A stretch of DNA of 64,000 nt from Prevotella sp. (GTDB lineage Bacteria; Bacteroidota; Bacteroidia; Bacteroidales; Bacteroidaceae). The translations under genes and the position numbers were made by a program. The DNA is taken from the NCBI GenBank assembly GCA_024682415.1, contig JAIKZG010000019.1, positions 37,232 through 101,231 of the forward strand. The letters run 5' to 3'. Positions 8,659 through 18,202 of this stretch are shown piece by piece. Position 1 is the first letter of the stretch. Every line of letters begins with the position of its first letter. A model generated the notes under the pieces. It was given only the letters and a program-made list of their open reading frames with translations. It was not told the origin of the DNA and did not search any database.

Positions 8659-9754
8659 TTATAACCTTATTTATTACATCTATTTGATAATGTATATTCC
8701 ATTTTCTATCTATCTCCGCAAAACATGACTTTCTAACAATGTCCCTTTGCTCAGAATTGAGACAAATCCATTTTTCTATGACATCTGCCAAACTTTCAGC
8801 ACTATCATATTCAAAGAAATCACCTGTTTTGCCAGGCAAAATAGTTTCAAACTCTGGCATTTGATGCGCAAAATTATTATGCGTAATACAAGGACATCCG
8901 AATGACAAAGAATGAATTGCAGTTAATCCTATATTCCCCGGAGAAACGCAAGCCGACGCATTATAAAAGAATTCCGCCAATTTCTTGTCATCATAACATG
9001 CCCCATACATCCAAACATTTTCTCCTATGCCTAAATTTGAGGCAATTTGTGGTATGCTCACATTATCCACATCCTTTCCAACAAATACGGCATTAACCGA
9101 CAAATTTCGTTGTTTCATTATTCTCATTGCCTCTAACAACAAATCAAGTTTCTTTCGTTGCTGTATTCTTCCACAATATATAATTGTAGGATTATCATTA
9201 TTGAAATAAGATTTATATATATCCGTTTCTGATAATGAATTCCGCAACATCTTCTCTCTATCAGAATCAAGCGAATTTGCTATGCAAAACATGTCATGGC
9301 GATTAAATCCCTCTCTTTCCATAAGTCTAATGGCATATTCATTATATATCATCAATTTATCGAAAAGAGAAAAATACATCTTTTTTATTATACGCTTTAT
9401 TGCAGTTTCTCTTCCATACCATCCATGCGCCCATGAGATTGTTTTCTTTCCAAACAACTTGCCACAAATCAGCATAGCCCAACTGCTCAAACAATATGGC
9501 TCACCATTAAGAATATAATATTTATATGGTTGGAATATTAATTTTAGCGCTCCACATTGCCAATAGAAGTTATGAAGAAATACATTATGCAAACGTTTTT
9601 TGAAACCAGGCAGCTTATCATAAGCCAACTGCTTTATCTCGTCTTTCGTTTTGTCACCAAGATAAAAATCACAGCCAAACACCTTATTCATTTCCGCATA
9701 AATAGGGAAACGATAATGAGCACCGATTATGTCTATTAAGCATATTTTTTTCAT
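8651..9754 (-). CDS. Glycosyltransferase family 4
   Basis: GT-B glycosyltransferase of about 367 aa. The N-terminal half begins MKKICLIDIIGAHYRFPIY, and the C-terminal Glycos_transf_1 domain has YCGRIQQRKKLDLLLEAM and the acceptor/donor loop GLTAIHSLSFGCPCITH. ATG 9754 is preferred over TTG 9760: it stands 2 bp after the TGA of the polymerase gene. It adds one sugar of the repeat unit; donor and linkage are unknown. Confidence 0.9.
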   Translation of the reverse strand: MKKICLIDIIGAHYRFPIYAEMNKVFGCDFYLGDKTKDEIKQLAYDKLPGFKKRLHNVFLHNFYWQCGALKLIFQPYKYYILNGEPYCLSSWAMLICGKLFGKKTISWAHGWYGRETAIKRIIKKMYFSLFDKLMIYNEYAIRLMEREGFNRHDMFCIANSLDSDREKMLRNSLSETDIYKSYFNNDNPTIIYCGRIQQRKKLDLLLEAMRIMKQRNLSVNAVFVGKDVDNVSIPQIASNLGIGENVWMYGACYDDKKLAEFFYNASACVSPGNIGLTAIHSLSFGCPCITHNNFAHQMPEFETILPGKTGDFFEYDSAESLADVIEKWICLNSEQRDIVRKSCFAEIDRKWNIHYQIDVINKVING

Positions 9755-9756
9755 AC

Positions 9757-11124
9757 TCAAATTTCACGTATTATTGATTCATTATCAGATGTCTTATTCT
9801 CGTCCTTATCAATAATAGGACAATCTGCAAAAGTAATTATCATTATCAAAACGAGCAAACCACTCGACAGCAAAGTAGTAAACAACGAAGTATTTAATAC
9901 ATAGGTCAAAGTAGGCAAAAATATAACTAAAAGATCAGTACTTTTATATCTAAATGAAACGGCATTTATAAAATGCAACATTATTAAGAATAAAATACCG
10001 ATAAGAATAATTCCAATATATCCATCAGCAGCGATTCCGTCTGTCAGAAAAAATGTCGCGTTAGCATTCTGCGCACCATAAGAAACCACCTTTCCCAACG
10101 GCGCATTATATGGGTATGCTCCAGTCAAGGCATTTACTATATTGATATGACCATAATGAGTATAGGGATTATCACGGAAAAAGTGCATATACGTCTGCGT
10201 CAGCCATCCTGTTACACAAACCGTTCGCAAAATAACTATGAATGAAATTATAAAGAGCAGGCCATCTTCTGATTCTGTCGGATATAAGAGCAGTAACAAA
10301 AACGAAATGCTATATAACAGAAAAGAATGCAGTCTTGTTTCTATAACATTTGCCTTTACTTTCATAAGGAAGTAAAATCCTATTAAAAAGAAAGGTATAA
10401 AGAATGTCAGTTTCTGCATATCAACCATAAATAGCAGAGAGTAGCCAAGCAAAACAGCAAAAGCCTTTATCCATGATTTGCGATGCAAATAATTAACAAG
10501 CAGAAAAGGATAGAAAGCACCCGAAAGCCATCCTTGCAAATACACGACAATTGCCATTGAGCCTACCTCCTCTGAATTTTTTTCACGCAGCTCATACAAT
10601 AGGTCTGACTCAGAGAAGATATTCACGAAATGCATTGATTTAGCCCTTATTAGGAAAAATATAAGCGTAATAATAATAGTTATTATTTCTATAAATCGAA
10701 AAGGTATATGCTGTTTTATCTCTATATTCTTAAACAACGGCCATCTAATTCCGACTTGGAAAAACAAAGTAAAAAACAAGCATAGCGTTAAAGAATAAGA
10801 ATATAAAGTAAGCGCATCAATACCATACAACACAAAAAGAGCATGGATTAATGGCACATATACAAAGATATACAGAAACAGACATAAAAAGGATGCAACA
10901 CTTTTCAATCCATTATAAGCCATCAAAGGAAACACAGAGAGCAAAAGCCATGTTACTCTATAAACTATATTCATCTGAACATAATCTACACCTCCCATAT
11001 ATGAAAATAAATGAAATACATAGCCCTCATACGCCAAATCATAAATCAGCGTATATATTAAGCCACACAATATTTTTCCTATTATGCTTTCCGAATCGAA
11101 TATAATAGATAGTATCCTTTTCAT
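9757..11124 (-). CDS. wzy: Wzy-like oligosaccharide repeat-unit polymerase
   Basis: Polytopic membrane protein, 455 aa, with about 10-12 hydrophobic segments and a long external loop in the second half (about residues 330-370, around YTHYGHINIVNALTGAYPYN). This is the usual shape of O-antigen/capsule polymerases. Sequence families of Wzy are weakly conserved, so the call rests on topology and on position directly after the flippase gene in a polysaccharide operon. It would join repeat units in the periplasm under control of Wzz. ATGA overlap with wzx. Confidence 0.8.
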   Translation of the reverse strand: MKRILSIIFDSESIIGKILCGLIYTLIYDLAYEGYVFHLFSYMGGVDYVQMNIVYRVTWLLLSVFPLMAYNGLKSVASFLCLFLYIFVYVPLIHALFVLYGIDALTLYSYSLTLCLFFTLFFQVGIRWPLFKNIEIKQHIPFRFIEIITIIITLIFFLIRAKSMHFVNIFSESDLLYELREKNSEEVGSMAIVVYLQGWLSGAFYPFLLVNYLHRKSWIKAFAVLLGYSLLFMVDMQKLTFFIPFFLIGFYFLMKVKANVIETRLHSFLLYSISFLLLLLYPTESEDGLLFIISFIVILRTVCVTGWLTQTYMHFFRDNPYTHYGHINIVNALTGAYPYNAPLGKVVSYGAQNANATFFLTDGIAADGYIGIILIGILFLIMLHFINAVSFRYKSTDLLVIFLPTLTYVLNTSLFTTLLSSGLLVLIMIITFADCPIIDKDENKTSDNESIIREI

Positions 11125-12449
11125 AACGATAGCAACCTAAATAAAAGGATAACGCACGAAATTAGCCACAAAGGCAGAACACGCATCCAACTTGCCATAT
11201 AAACATTGCCCAATTTTATAATTTTCATAAACATCATTAACTTCACAATCGCGCACACAACAGCATACACAATGAGAATAACGAAAAGATTATCTATAAA
11301 CTGACAACACACTAAAATACTTCCAATTCCGCAAATAAAATACATTACATCAAACAGCAATAAATATCGCTGGCTGTTTAACGCTCTAAACAAAGGAATA
11401 AGCGGTTGTGTTAAAATAGTTGGGAATGACCAAAGCGACAAACACAAAGCGACATTGCCAGCTGTCTCCCACTCTGAGCCTAAAAACCAAACTACAATTT
11501 TATCTCCGCCACATGCTAAGATAAACATTGGCAAAATTGAAATTACTGCCGTAATTCTAACTACCTTATTCGTGCGATTTGCAACATCACCATCCTTGCA
11601 TATTTCCTGATAATAAACTTTACCTATCGCATTTCCGATAAAAGACATCGGCAAAAGCAATAACTGAAGAACAATAGAAAAACACCCTATGCTTGCTTTA
11701 TCAAAATACATAGCAAGAATTATAGTTGGCAGATTAAACGCCGCAAACGCTAACACGCTCGAAGGTGCATCATACAAAGGAAAGTTTTTATACTCACAAA
11801 GTAACTTTTTAAAATAATTACGAGTGATATTATAACCGCCAATTTTAACCTTATATAAGATTAAATAAACGACCAGCAATATAGCAGAGACGCCTTCTGC
11901 TATTGTCGTTCCTATTATAAGTCCGTTAATAGCAGTGACGCAAAACATACCTAATAAGATTCTAAAAACAGATTGCGACAGACCTTGCACTACATTTACA
12001 GACGCTATGACACCATACATCTCAAATCGATTACACAAATTGAAGAATATGGTATAAAGGACATAAAAGAATAGATATAAGAACAACATATCTGCGCAAG
12101 GAAATGTTGCAAAAAAACGTAAATTCAAAAGATTACCTATTAGGAATATGCCCCCAGTAACAAGCGAAACAAGTATTCCGACAAACAGACACAACGCAAT
12201 TATTCCTTTTAACTGATTATCCTTCGCCTTAACTATTGTATTATCAAGTCCTAAAAATAGTCCGACGGTGAGTATCGTTATAAAAGACGAAAACACACCC
12301 CATTCTCCAAAAGAATCAGGAGAATATAGACGCGACAATATCGGTGTTACCACAATAGGCAACAAATACATGATTATATTGCTAAAAGACATTTTAGCAG
12401 TATTAATCATTAGGGATGAGCTAAATATTTTATTTATTTTTTTAGTCAA
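11121..12449 (-). CDS. wzx: Wzx-type polysaccharide flippase
   Basis: MOP/MATE-superfamily exporter of 442 aa with about 12-14 hydrophobic helices. The N-terminal block LPIVVTPILSRLYSPDSFGE is a hallmark of lipopolysaccharide/capsule flippases. It would move undecaprenyl-PP-linked repeat units across the inner membrane. The listed start is TTG, overlapping the TGA of the acetyltransferase gene; ATG 12410 is the alternative, but it would lose the Lys-rich N-terminus. It is the only flippase in the operon, which indicates a Wzx/Wzy-dependent pathway. Confidence 0.92.
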   Translation of the reverse strand: MTKKINKIFSSSLMINTAKMSFSNIIMYLLPIVVTPILSRLYSPDSFGEWGVFSSFITILTVGLFLGLDNTIVKAKDNQLKGIIALCLFVGILVSLVTGGIFLIGNLLNLRFFATFPCADMLFLYLFFYVLYTIFFNLCNRFEMYGVIASVNVVQGLSQSVFRILLGMFCVTAINGLIIGTTIAEGVSAILLVVYLILYKVKIGGYNITRNYFKKLLCEYKNFPLYDAPSSVLAFAAFNLPTIILAMYFDKASIGCFSIVLQLLLLPMSFIGNAIGKVYYQEICKDGDVANRTNKVVRITAVISILPMFILACGGDKIVVWFLGSEWETAGNVALCLSLWSFPTILTQPLIPLFRALNSQRYLLLFDVMYFICGIGSILVCCQFIDNLFVILIVYAVVCAIVKLMMFMKIIKLGNVYMASWMRVLPLWLISCVILLFRLLSL

Positions 12450-13351
12450 AACTTATATTTTTTAGGTGATGGTACATAATACATTGTAATACCTCGTCTA
12501 CCCAACTCTATCATTTTATCAAGACATTCCTTTGAACGAAACATTTTTATCTTCAAATTTGATATTTTCTTCTTTTTAAAAGAAGCATCATCAAAATGCT
12601 TAATTAAACGTTTCTCCCTTGTGCGCCTTTCTACCACACCACCAGGATGTGAGCGATATTGACACACGTTGCCGTCATTGTCATAATATCTATATATTCT
12701 TTCTGGGGCAAAGAACTGTGCCCAATATGGATGTTCCTTATAAAGCACGCCTTCCACACAATGGTCAAAAGTTCCTATATACCAAGAAGGCAAACCTAAT
12801 GTAAACACTAAACAATTAATGCGCGTCATACGATACCAAGGAGAGTTTTCATCCCAACAATTATGGCATCTATTATGATCTTTTATAAGCCATTTCGCAT
12901 TTTTGCCCCACGCACATACCGAATGTTGCACATTAATACTTCTCTCAACATTCGGCATTCGGCGAAAAGTTTCCGCTAAGCAACCAGCTTTAGTTATATC
13001 ATTTTTATAATCAAAAATATAATTACAATCCGATTGGTAACGACTTTCTGGAAAAGCAGGCATTATCAACGTTCCTTCAGGAGTTATCACATTCATTATT
13101 TTTTCAATAAGTTCTTGCGCCGAACCTTGATAATTATAAAATTCCTTCATCGCAGCATGGATACAGACAACACTACCTTTTGTCATACCCATCTTTTGCA
13201 TTACATTGACGACATCGTCAGATGTATATTTTTTATGATATATAATCTTACCTATACATTTATGTATATTTTTCCGCAAAAGAGATATATCATTAATACC
13301 TGTTAATCTCTTAAAAACGATACCAAGACTTGTAATAATGCTATTTCTCAT
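12446..13351 (-). CDS. AAC(3)-family N-acetyltransferase in polysaccharide operon
   Basis: Acetyl-CoA-dependent acetyltransferase, 301 aa, of the aminoglycoside 3-N-acetyltransferase fold. Family blocks: KGSVVCIHAAMKEF, TPEGTLIMPAFP, and the HSVCAWGKNA block that matches the H-x2-SV-x2-G motif with the conserved His. The cluster context (between wzz and wzx, 4-bp overlap with wzx) argues that it acetylates an amino sugar of the repeat unit or its nucleotide precursor. The name AAC(3) should not be read as antibiotic resistance. Confidence 0.85.
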   Translation of the reverse strand: MRNSIITSLGIVFKRLTGINDISLLRKNIHKCIGKIIYHKKYTSDDVVNVMQKMGMTKGSVVCIHAAMKEFYNYQGSAQELIEKIMNVITPEGTLIMPAFPESRYQSDCNYIFDYKNDITKAGCLAETFRRMPNVERSINVQHSVCAWGKNAKWLIKDHNRCHNCWDENSPWYRMTRINCLVFTLGLPSWYIGTFDHCVEGVLYKEHPYWAQFFAPERIYRYYDNDGNVCQYRSHPGGVVERRTREKRLIKHFDDASFKKKKISNLKIKMFRSKECLDKMIELGRRGITMYYVPSPKKYKF

Positions 13352-13362
13352 CTCACATTTAT

Positions 13363-14400
13363 TTAAGCTAAGACATTTTTAATATCATGCCTTAGCACCC
13401 AAAATGTTGTTGTTATCATCGCAATAACAAGCATTCCCAAGACAAAAATTATTCGTTTCGGACCAGCAGGCAATTCAGGAACGGAAGCCCCTTGCAATGT
13501 AGTGAATACAGGTGTACGTTCCTGCACTTTTGCACGTGCCATTTGCAACTGATTACACAATTGCGTATAGTTATTAAACTTCAGCTGCATATCATTTTCC
13601 AAATCTTCTTGTTTCGAGCGGTAGCTTTCAAGAACCACATCCAAATTAGCATCCGCATATCCACCATACAATTGACGTGCTTTTTCATATTCAGCTTTTG
13701 CCTCTCTCGTCAATTTCTGATAATACATCAAATCATGTCGAGCCTTATTTGTACGATACGTAGTTATGAAAGTCTGCAATTTTTCTCTTATTGAATCAGC
13801 AATATTGGCACTCACCTCTGCATTCTGATCTGTGACAGATATTGTGATTACATTCGTTTTTTGATCTACACTGCATTTCACATTATCTTTTATCATATTA
13901 GCAATATGAGATTGCGCTTTAGTCAGTCTGAAAGGATCGACATTAGCTGCCAACTTAGGTTCTTTCTTACCGATTATTTTATACACAAGCGATACCCACC
14001 AAGCCTTTTTCTGATATTGGCTCAAATAATCATAATAGTTCGTATGCAGGTCCTGTTCCTTTATTGTAACACGTATAGGGAAAAGACTAACAATAAAATC
14101 ATTTGAATTTGTCAAATCAGGGTAAAGATTTGGCGATATAGCATCTGTGGAAAGTATATTACTTGTACCAAGGACAGATGATGCCAATGAAGACAATGTT
14201 CCAGCTGATGAAGAATTTTCTATTTCCGGTGCTAATTTTACATTACAGGTGTAAAATCTCGGTACACTATATATATATATACAAGATAATACAAAAACGA
14301 CAGACAACACTTTTGCATACAACAATTTATTGCATTTTATTGCCCGAACTATTTTCTTTAAATCTATAACGACTTTTTCTTTGTTTTTCTCTTCCATCAT
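13363..14400 (-). CDS. wzz: Wzz-type chain length determinant protein
   Basis: Polysaccharide co-polymerase, 345 aa, setting polymer length. Topology is typical: cytoplasmic N-terminus, transmembrane helix 1 (about 27-46, LLYAKVLSVVFVLSCIYIYS), a periplasmic helical domain with coiled coil (210-300), then a Pro-rich block (SVPELPAGPKRI) before helix 2 near residue 320-338. There is no C-terminal tyrosine kinase domain, and no Wzc-like kinase gene is visible in the window. It is the first gene of the leftward polysaccharide operon; upstream is the 40-bp tandem array. Confidence 0.9.
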   Translation of the reverse strand: MMEEKNKEKVVIDLKKIVRAIKCNKLLYAKVLSVVFVLSCIYIYSVPRFYTCNVKLAPEIENSSSAGTLSSLASSVLGTSNILSTDAISPNLYPDLTNSNDFIVSLFPIRVTIKEQDLHTNYYDYLSQYQKKAWWVSLVYKIIGKKEPKLAANVDPFRLTKAQSHIANMIKDNVKCSVDQKTNVITISVTDQNAEVSANIADSIREKLQTFITTYRTNKARHDLMYYQKLTREAKAEYEKARQLYGGYADANLDVVLESYRSKQEDLENDMQLKFNNYTQLCNQLQMARAKVQERTPVFTTLQGASVPELPAGPKRIIFVLGMLVIAMITTTFWVLRHDIKNVLA

Positions 14401-14514
14401 ATTAAAACATTACATACACGCCAAACCTTTCTCGCGCGTACATATATAATAACTCCTAAGCACCGCGTTTTATTGCATTAAGGGGCACTTATTTCTAAAA
14501 CAAACAGTATTGAT

Positions 14515-15157
14515 AAATCTCACTTTTAAGATTTCGCTGTAGAGTTGTGCAGACTAATCTAACTTTTAGGATTTCCGTGCAGAGTTGTGCAAACAAATCT
14601 AACTTTTAGAATTTCCGTGCAGAGTTGTGCAGACAAATCTTACTTTTAAGATTTCCGTGCAGAGTTGTGCAGACTAATCTTACTTTTAAGATTTCCGTGC
14701 AGAGTTGTACAGACAAATCTCACTTTTAGGATTTCGCTGTAGAGTTGTGCAAGCAAATCTAACTTTTAGAATTTCCGTGCAGAGTTGTGCAGACTAATCT
14801 TACTTTTAGGATTTCCGTGCAGAGTTGTGCAAGCAAATCTCACTTTTAGGATTTGCGTGCAGAGTTGTGCAGACAAATCTTCCTTTTAAGAGTCCTGTGC
14901 AGAGTTGTGCAGACAAATCTTACTTTTAGGATTTTCGTGCAGAGTTGTGCAAACTAATCTTACTTTTAAGATTTCCGTGCAGAGTTGTGCAAGCAAATCT
15001 TACTTTTAGGATTTCGCTGTAGAGTTGTGCAGACAAATCTCACTTTTAAGATTTCCGTGCAGAGTTGTGCAAGCAAATCTTACTTTTAAGATTTCGCTGT
15101 AGAGTTGTGCAAGCAAATCTTACTTTTAGGATTTCCGTGCAGAGTTGTACAGACAAA
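14515..15157 (+). repeat. 40-bp tandem array, 16 units, each with a hairpin
   Basis: The sequence AGAGTTGTGCAG or a close variant starts at 14541 and every 40 bp up to 15141 (16 times) with no insertion or deletion. Between these sits an AAATCTT-ACTTTT-AAGATTT segment (starts 14515 to 15115) able to form a 6-7 bp hairpin. Right arms AGGATTT in place of AAGATTT keep pairing through G-U on the plus-strand RNA. The sixth decamer varies between TTCCGTGC and TTCGCTGT. 40 is not a multiple of 3 and no long frame survives, so it is non-coding. It fills the 794-bp gap between wzz and the TPR gene; no clear promoter for wzz was found at 14401-14514. Confidence 0.97.
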
Positions 15158-15194
15158 AAAACATATTCGGGGGGAATTTAAGGGGTTTTCTGGC

Positions 15195-17168
15195 TTACTT
15201 CTTACTATGCTTTATTACGCTGTAAGCCTTGTAAAGACCGAGCTCGCCGGCCTTGCTGAGGTCTGCGTTGCCTGCCGACTTGTTACCCATACGCAGGCGC
15301 ACCACTCCACGATTATAATAAGCCTCGGCAAGCATTTTATCCTTGGAGAGAGCCTTTGTGTAGTCGTCTACGGCTTTTGCGTAATCCTTTAACGCTGCAT
15401 GGAGATTGCCACGGTCGTAATAAATATAGGCGTTATCAGAATCAAGACGGATGGCATCAGAAAAATCATTGAGGGCTGCGGCAGCCTTCAGCTTTGTATC
15501 AATACCACGAGAAGCATTAAAATCATTTACCATAGTCTGACACACGCCACGCTGCCAATATGCCAACGCATTTGTGCTGTCTATCTGAATATAAGAAGTG
15601 AGATCGCTGACAGCGTCGAGATAATCAGACAATACGGAATAGGTAATGGCGCGCTGCAAAAGCAAATCTTTTGCATCAGCAACAGTCTTTGTCGCCGCGA
15701 TGGAAGCGGAAAGGGTTTCCACCTTTTTGAAATATGCCTTGCTCTTTTCTGCTGATAAGTTGTCGGCATTGCAGCTGACGAGCACACGCTCCGCTTTACC
15801 TCCCATTTTTTGATTGAAAGCCTCAACCTTACTGCTGTAAGCCTGATAAGACCTCACGCCATTATTGTAAGGCTGGAATGAAAGCTCATACATCGGCATA
15901 ATCTTGTCGTCGCTTTCCTGATTCTGCACCTTGCCACGATACTGGCTCTTATATTCATTAGCCATATTCTCGTCGGCTTCTTCCACAACCACCTGGTCGT
16001 ATTTGTCGGGATCTATCTCCGTGCGCTTACGCATAGCTTTCAGAGTGTGCTTGCTCCAGCGTGGCTGAATGCCGAGGTGCTTGTTCATCTGCGCTTTCAT
16101 TATGCGGAATTCATCAAGCTCAGCCTTAGCGTTCATGCCAAGCTTGCGATAGCAGCGGGCACGATAAGAAAGACCTGTCCAGAAATTCGGAAACTGGGCT
16201 ATCACACTGGAGTAATCACGAATAGCACCGCGAAGATTGCCTGTGCGGTCGAGAAGAATACCACGATTGAAGATAGCCATGAAATTCTGTGGCTCCATCT
16301 TTATGATGTAGTCGAAATCCACTATCGCACGGTTGTCATCACCAAACTGCATACGAAGCAATCCACGATTGTAGTGACCAAGAAAATTATTGGGATCAAG
16401 CTCTAAAGCCTTGTCGTAATCGGCCATAGAGCCACGAAGATTATTATAATTAAGTCGGGCAAGCGCGCGATTAATATAATTTTTCACCTTCTTAGGGCTG
16501 AGGTGAATAGCCTTTGACAGCTCTTCATCAGCATCACGCCATTTTCGTCGCGCAAGACTTATAGAAGCGCGCGTAGTCCATGTGTCGGCATCATAGGGAT
16601 TGAGCAGCAAGCTTTTGTCAAGAGCCTTAGCTGCCTTGGTAGTGTCTTTCTGATGAAGAAATATCTCTGCGCGAAGCGAATAGGCATTGGCATATTTCTC
16701 CCACTTCCTTACGATAGTATCGGTTTGCAGCAATGCCACATCGTATTTCTTTTGCTGAAGATAGCAGAGGGCACGATTAAACCAATAATTCTTTTCCGTA
16801 GGATTAATGCCTATTGCCTTATTATAATCGGTTATGGCGCTGTCAAGCTTCTCCTGGCGAATGCGCGAAACGGCACGCAAATCGTATAATCCCTCTATAT
16901 AAGGATTTAGCGATATAGCCTTTGAAGCGTCAGCCTCCGCGCCTACAAAATCTTCAAGATAATATTTGGCTACTGCCCTGTCGTACCACGCTCCATATAG
17001 ATATGGCTTCTGGGCAATAGCCTGACTGAAATACTGAACGGAGAGTACATAGTCCTCATAATGCAAAGCTGTTTCGCCTGCGCTCATAAGGCGGTCTACA
17101 TTAAACTGCGCCTTTACATTAAGCGCGCTCACCAATGCAACCAAAATCACTAATACTCTCTTCATCAT
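15195..17168 (-). CDS. Secreted tetratricopeptide repeat protein
   Basis: Signal peptide (VLVILVALVSALNVKAQ) followed by two blocks of TPR repeats: about residues 20-365 (roughly ten repeats such as YNRGLLRMQFGDDNRAIVDF) and 505-650. A linker of about 140 residues (365-505) has no recognisable fold. 657 aa; probably periplasmic or surface-associated and acting as a protein-protein scaffold. No enzymatic motif is seen. It is the last gene of the SPOR-ruvX-def-TPR unit, 15 bp after def. MM at the start leaves 17168 or 17165 open. Confidence 0.88.
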   Translation of the reverse strand: MMKRVLVILVALVSALNVKAQFNVDRLMSAGETALHYEDYVLSVQYFSQAIAQKPYLYGAWYDRAVAKYYLEDFVGAEADASKAISLNPYIEGLYDLRAVSRIRQEKLDSAITDYNKAIGINPTEKNYWFNRALCYLQQKKYDVALLQTDTIVRKWEKYANAYSLRAEIFLHQKDTTKAAKALDKSLLLNPYDADTWTTRASISLARRKWRDADEELSKAIHLSPKKVKNYINRALARLNYNNLRGSMADYDKALELDPNNFLGHYNRGLLRMQFGDDNRAIVDFDYIIKMEPQNFMAIFNRGILLDRTGNLRGAIRDYSSVIAQFPNFWTGLSYRARCYRKLGMNAKAELDEFRIMKAQMNKHLGIQPRWSKHTLKAMRKRTEIDPDKYDQVVVEEADENMANEYKSQYRGKVQNQESDDKIMPMYELSFQPYNNGVRSYQAYSSKVEAFNQKMGGKAERVLVSCNADNLSAEKSKAYFKKVETLSASIAATKTVADAKDLLLQRAITYSVLSDYLDAVSDLTSYIQIDSTNALAYWQRGVCQTMVNDFNASRGIDTKLKAAAALNDFSDAIRLDSDNAYIYYDRGNLHAALKDYAKAVDDYTKALSKDKMLAEAYYNRGVVRLRMGNKSAGNADLSKAGELGLYKAYSVIKHSKK

Positions 17169-17183
17169 GTTTTTCTTTTTATC

Positions 17184-17747
17184 TTATTTATGGGCAGCCT
17201 TCACACGATATGGGCAGCGAAACTTACCCTGCATAATAGCCTTCAGCTTGGTCTTTACCATCTGCTTGCGGAACGGAGTGATTCTGTCTACATACATCAC
17301 GCCCTCCAAATGGTCAAATTCATGCTGCATAACGCGAGCCAGATAGCCATCCACCCATTCGTCATGCTCATTGAAATCTTCATCCATATACTTCACATGA
17401 ATACGCGTAGGGCGAGTCACGCTCTCATGAATGCCAGGAATAGAAAGGCAGCCTTCGTCCATTGCTTCCTTCTTGCTGTTATCATCATATTCGAGGATGT
17501 GAGCATTGATATATGCCTTACGGAAATCCTTATATTCAGGGAACTCATCCTTGAGCACATCAAGGTCGATGATGACCACACGGATAGCCTTACCAATCTG
17601 AGGAGCGGCAAGACCTACGCCATCGCTGGCGGTATTGGTTTCAAACATGTTGGCAATGAGTTCCTTTAATCCTTCATAATCCGAAGTGATATCCTGAGCC
17701 ACCTTACGCAAAACAGGCTGGCCGTATGTATAAATAGGTAATACCAT
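17184..17747 (-). CDS. def: Peptide deformylase
   Basis: Cytoplasmic metalloenzyme removing the formyl group from new proteins. All three motifs are intact: GVGLAAPQIG (motif 1, residues 43-52), EGCLSIPG (motif 2, metal Cys) and QHEFDHLEGV (motif 3, HExxH type, metal His pair and catalytic Glu). 187 aa, usual length. Lies between ruvX (35 bp upstream) and the TPR gene. Confidence 0.97.
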   Translation of the reverse strand: MVLPIYTYGQPVLRKVAQDITSDYEGLKELIANMFETNTASDGVGLAAPQIGKAIRVVIIDLDVLKDEFPEYKDFRKAYINAHILEYDDNSKKEAMDEGCLSIPGIHESVTRPTRIHVKYMDEDFNEHDEWVDGYLARVMQHEFDHLEGVMYVDRITPFRKQMVKTKLKAIMQGKFRCPYRVKAAHK

Positions 17748-17782
17748 GTTGTTATTTGAAATATATATTCAGCAGAAAAGGA

Positions 17783-18196
17783 TTATCTTCTGCTCTCGAG
17801 ATAATCCTGTAAAATTATAGTCGCGCTAATCTCATCGACTAACGCCTTATTCTGACGCGCTTTCTTTTTAAGACCTCCATCGAGCATGGCGCGATGGGCT
17901 AAAACGCTCGTAAAGCGCTCATCATAAAATTCAATCGGAATTTGGGGCATTTCTTTCTTCCATCGGGCCACAAACTGCTTCACGCGAGCCAGATTCTCGC
18001 TCGGTTCGCCCGACGGCTGCTTAGGCTCACCTATAACAATACGTTCCACGTCTTCACGCGAAACGTATTGCTTTAGATAATCCATAAGTTCTTTGGTATC
18101 AACAGTTGTCAGCCCATTGGCAATAATCTGCAATGTGTCTGTAACTGCCAGCCCTGTTCTTTTTTTTCCGTAATCTATAGAAAGTATTCTTGCCAC
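17783..18196 (-). CDS. ruvX: RuvX/YqgF family putative Holliday junction resolvase
   Basis: 137 aa, RNase H-like fold. Starts with the catalytic strand ILSIDYGKKRTGLAVTD (Asp8), has IVIGEPKQPSG and the YDERFTS block, and the C-terminal DEISATIILQDYLE with the last acidic residues. YqgF proteins act in Holliday junction resolution and/or pre-16S rRNA 5' end processing. 6 bp downstream of the SPOR gene, so cotranscribed. Confidence 0.95.
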   Translation of the reverse strand: MARILSIDYGKKRTGLAVTDTLQIIANGLTTVDTKELMDYLKQYVSREDVERIVIGEPKQPSGEPSENLARVKQFVARWKKEMPQIPIEFYDERFTSVLAHRAMLDGGLKKKARQNKALVDEISATIILQDYLESRR

Positions 18197-18202
18197 GTGT
18201 CT

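Noticed and set aside
14515..15157. CRISPR array
   Set aside because: Units are contiguous 40-bp repeats with no unique spacers, and no cas genes are present.
15105..15392. 95-codon plus-strand frame
   Set aside because: It runs from the 40-bp repeats into the antisense of the TPR gene and has no independent support.
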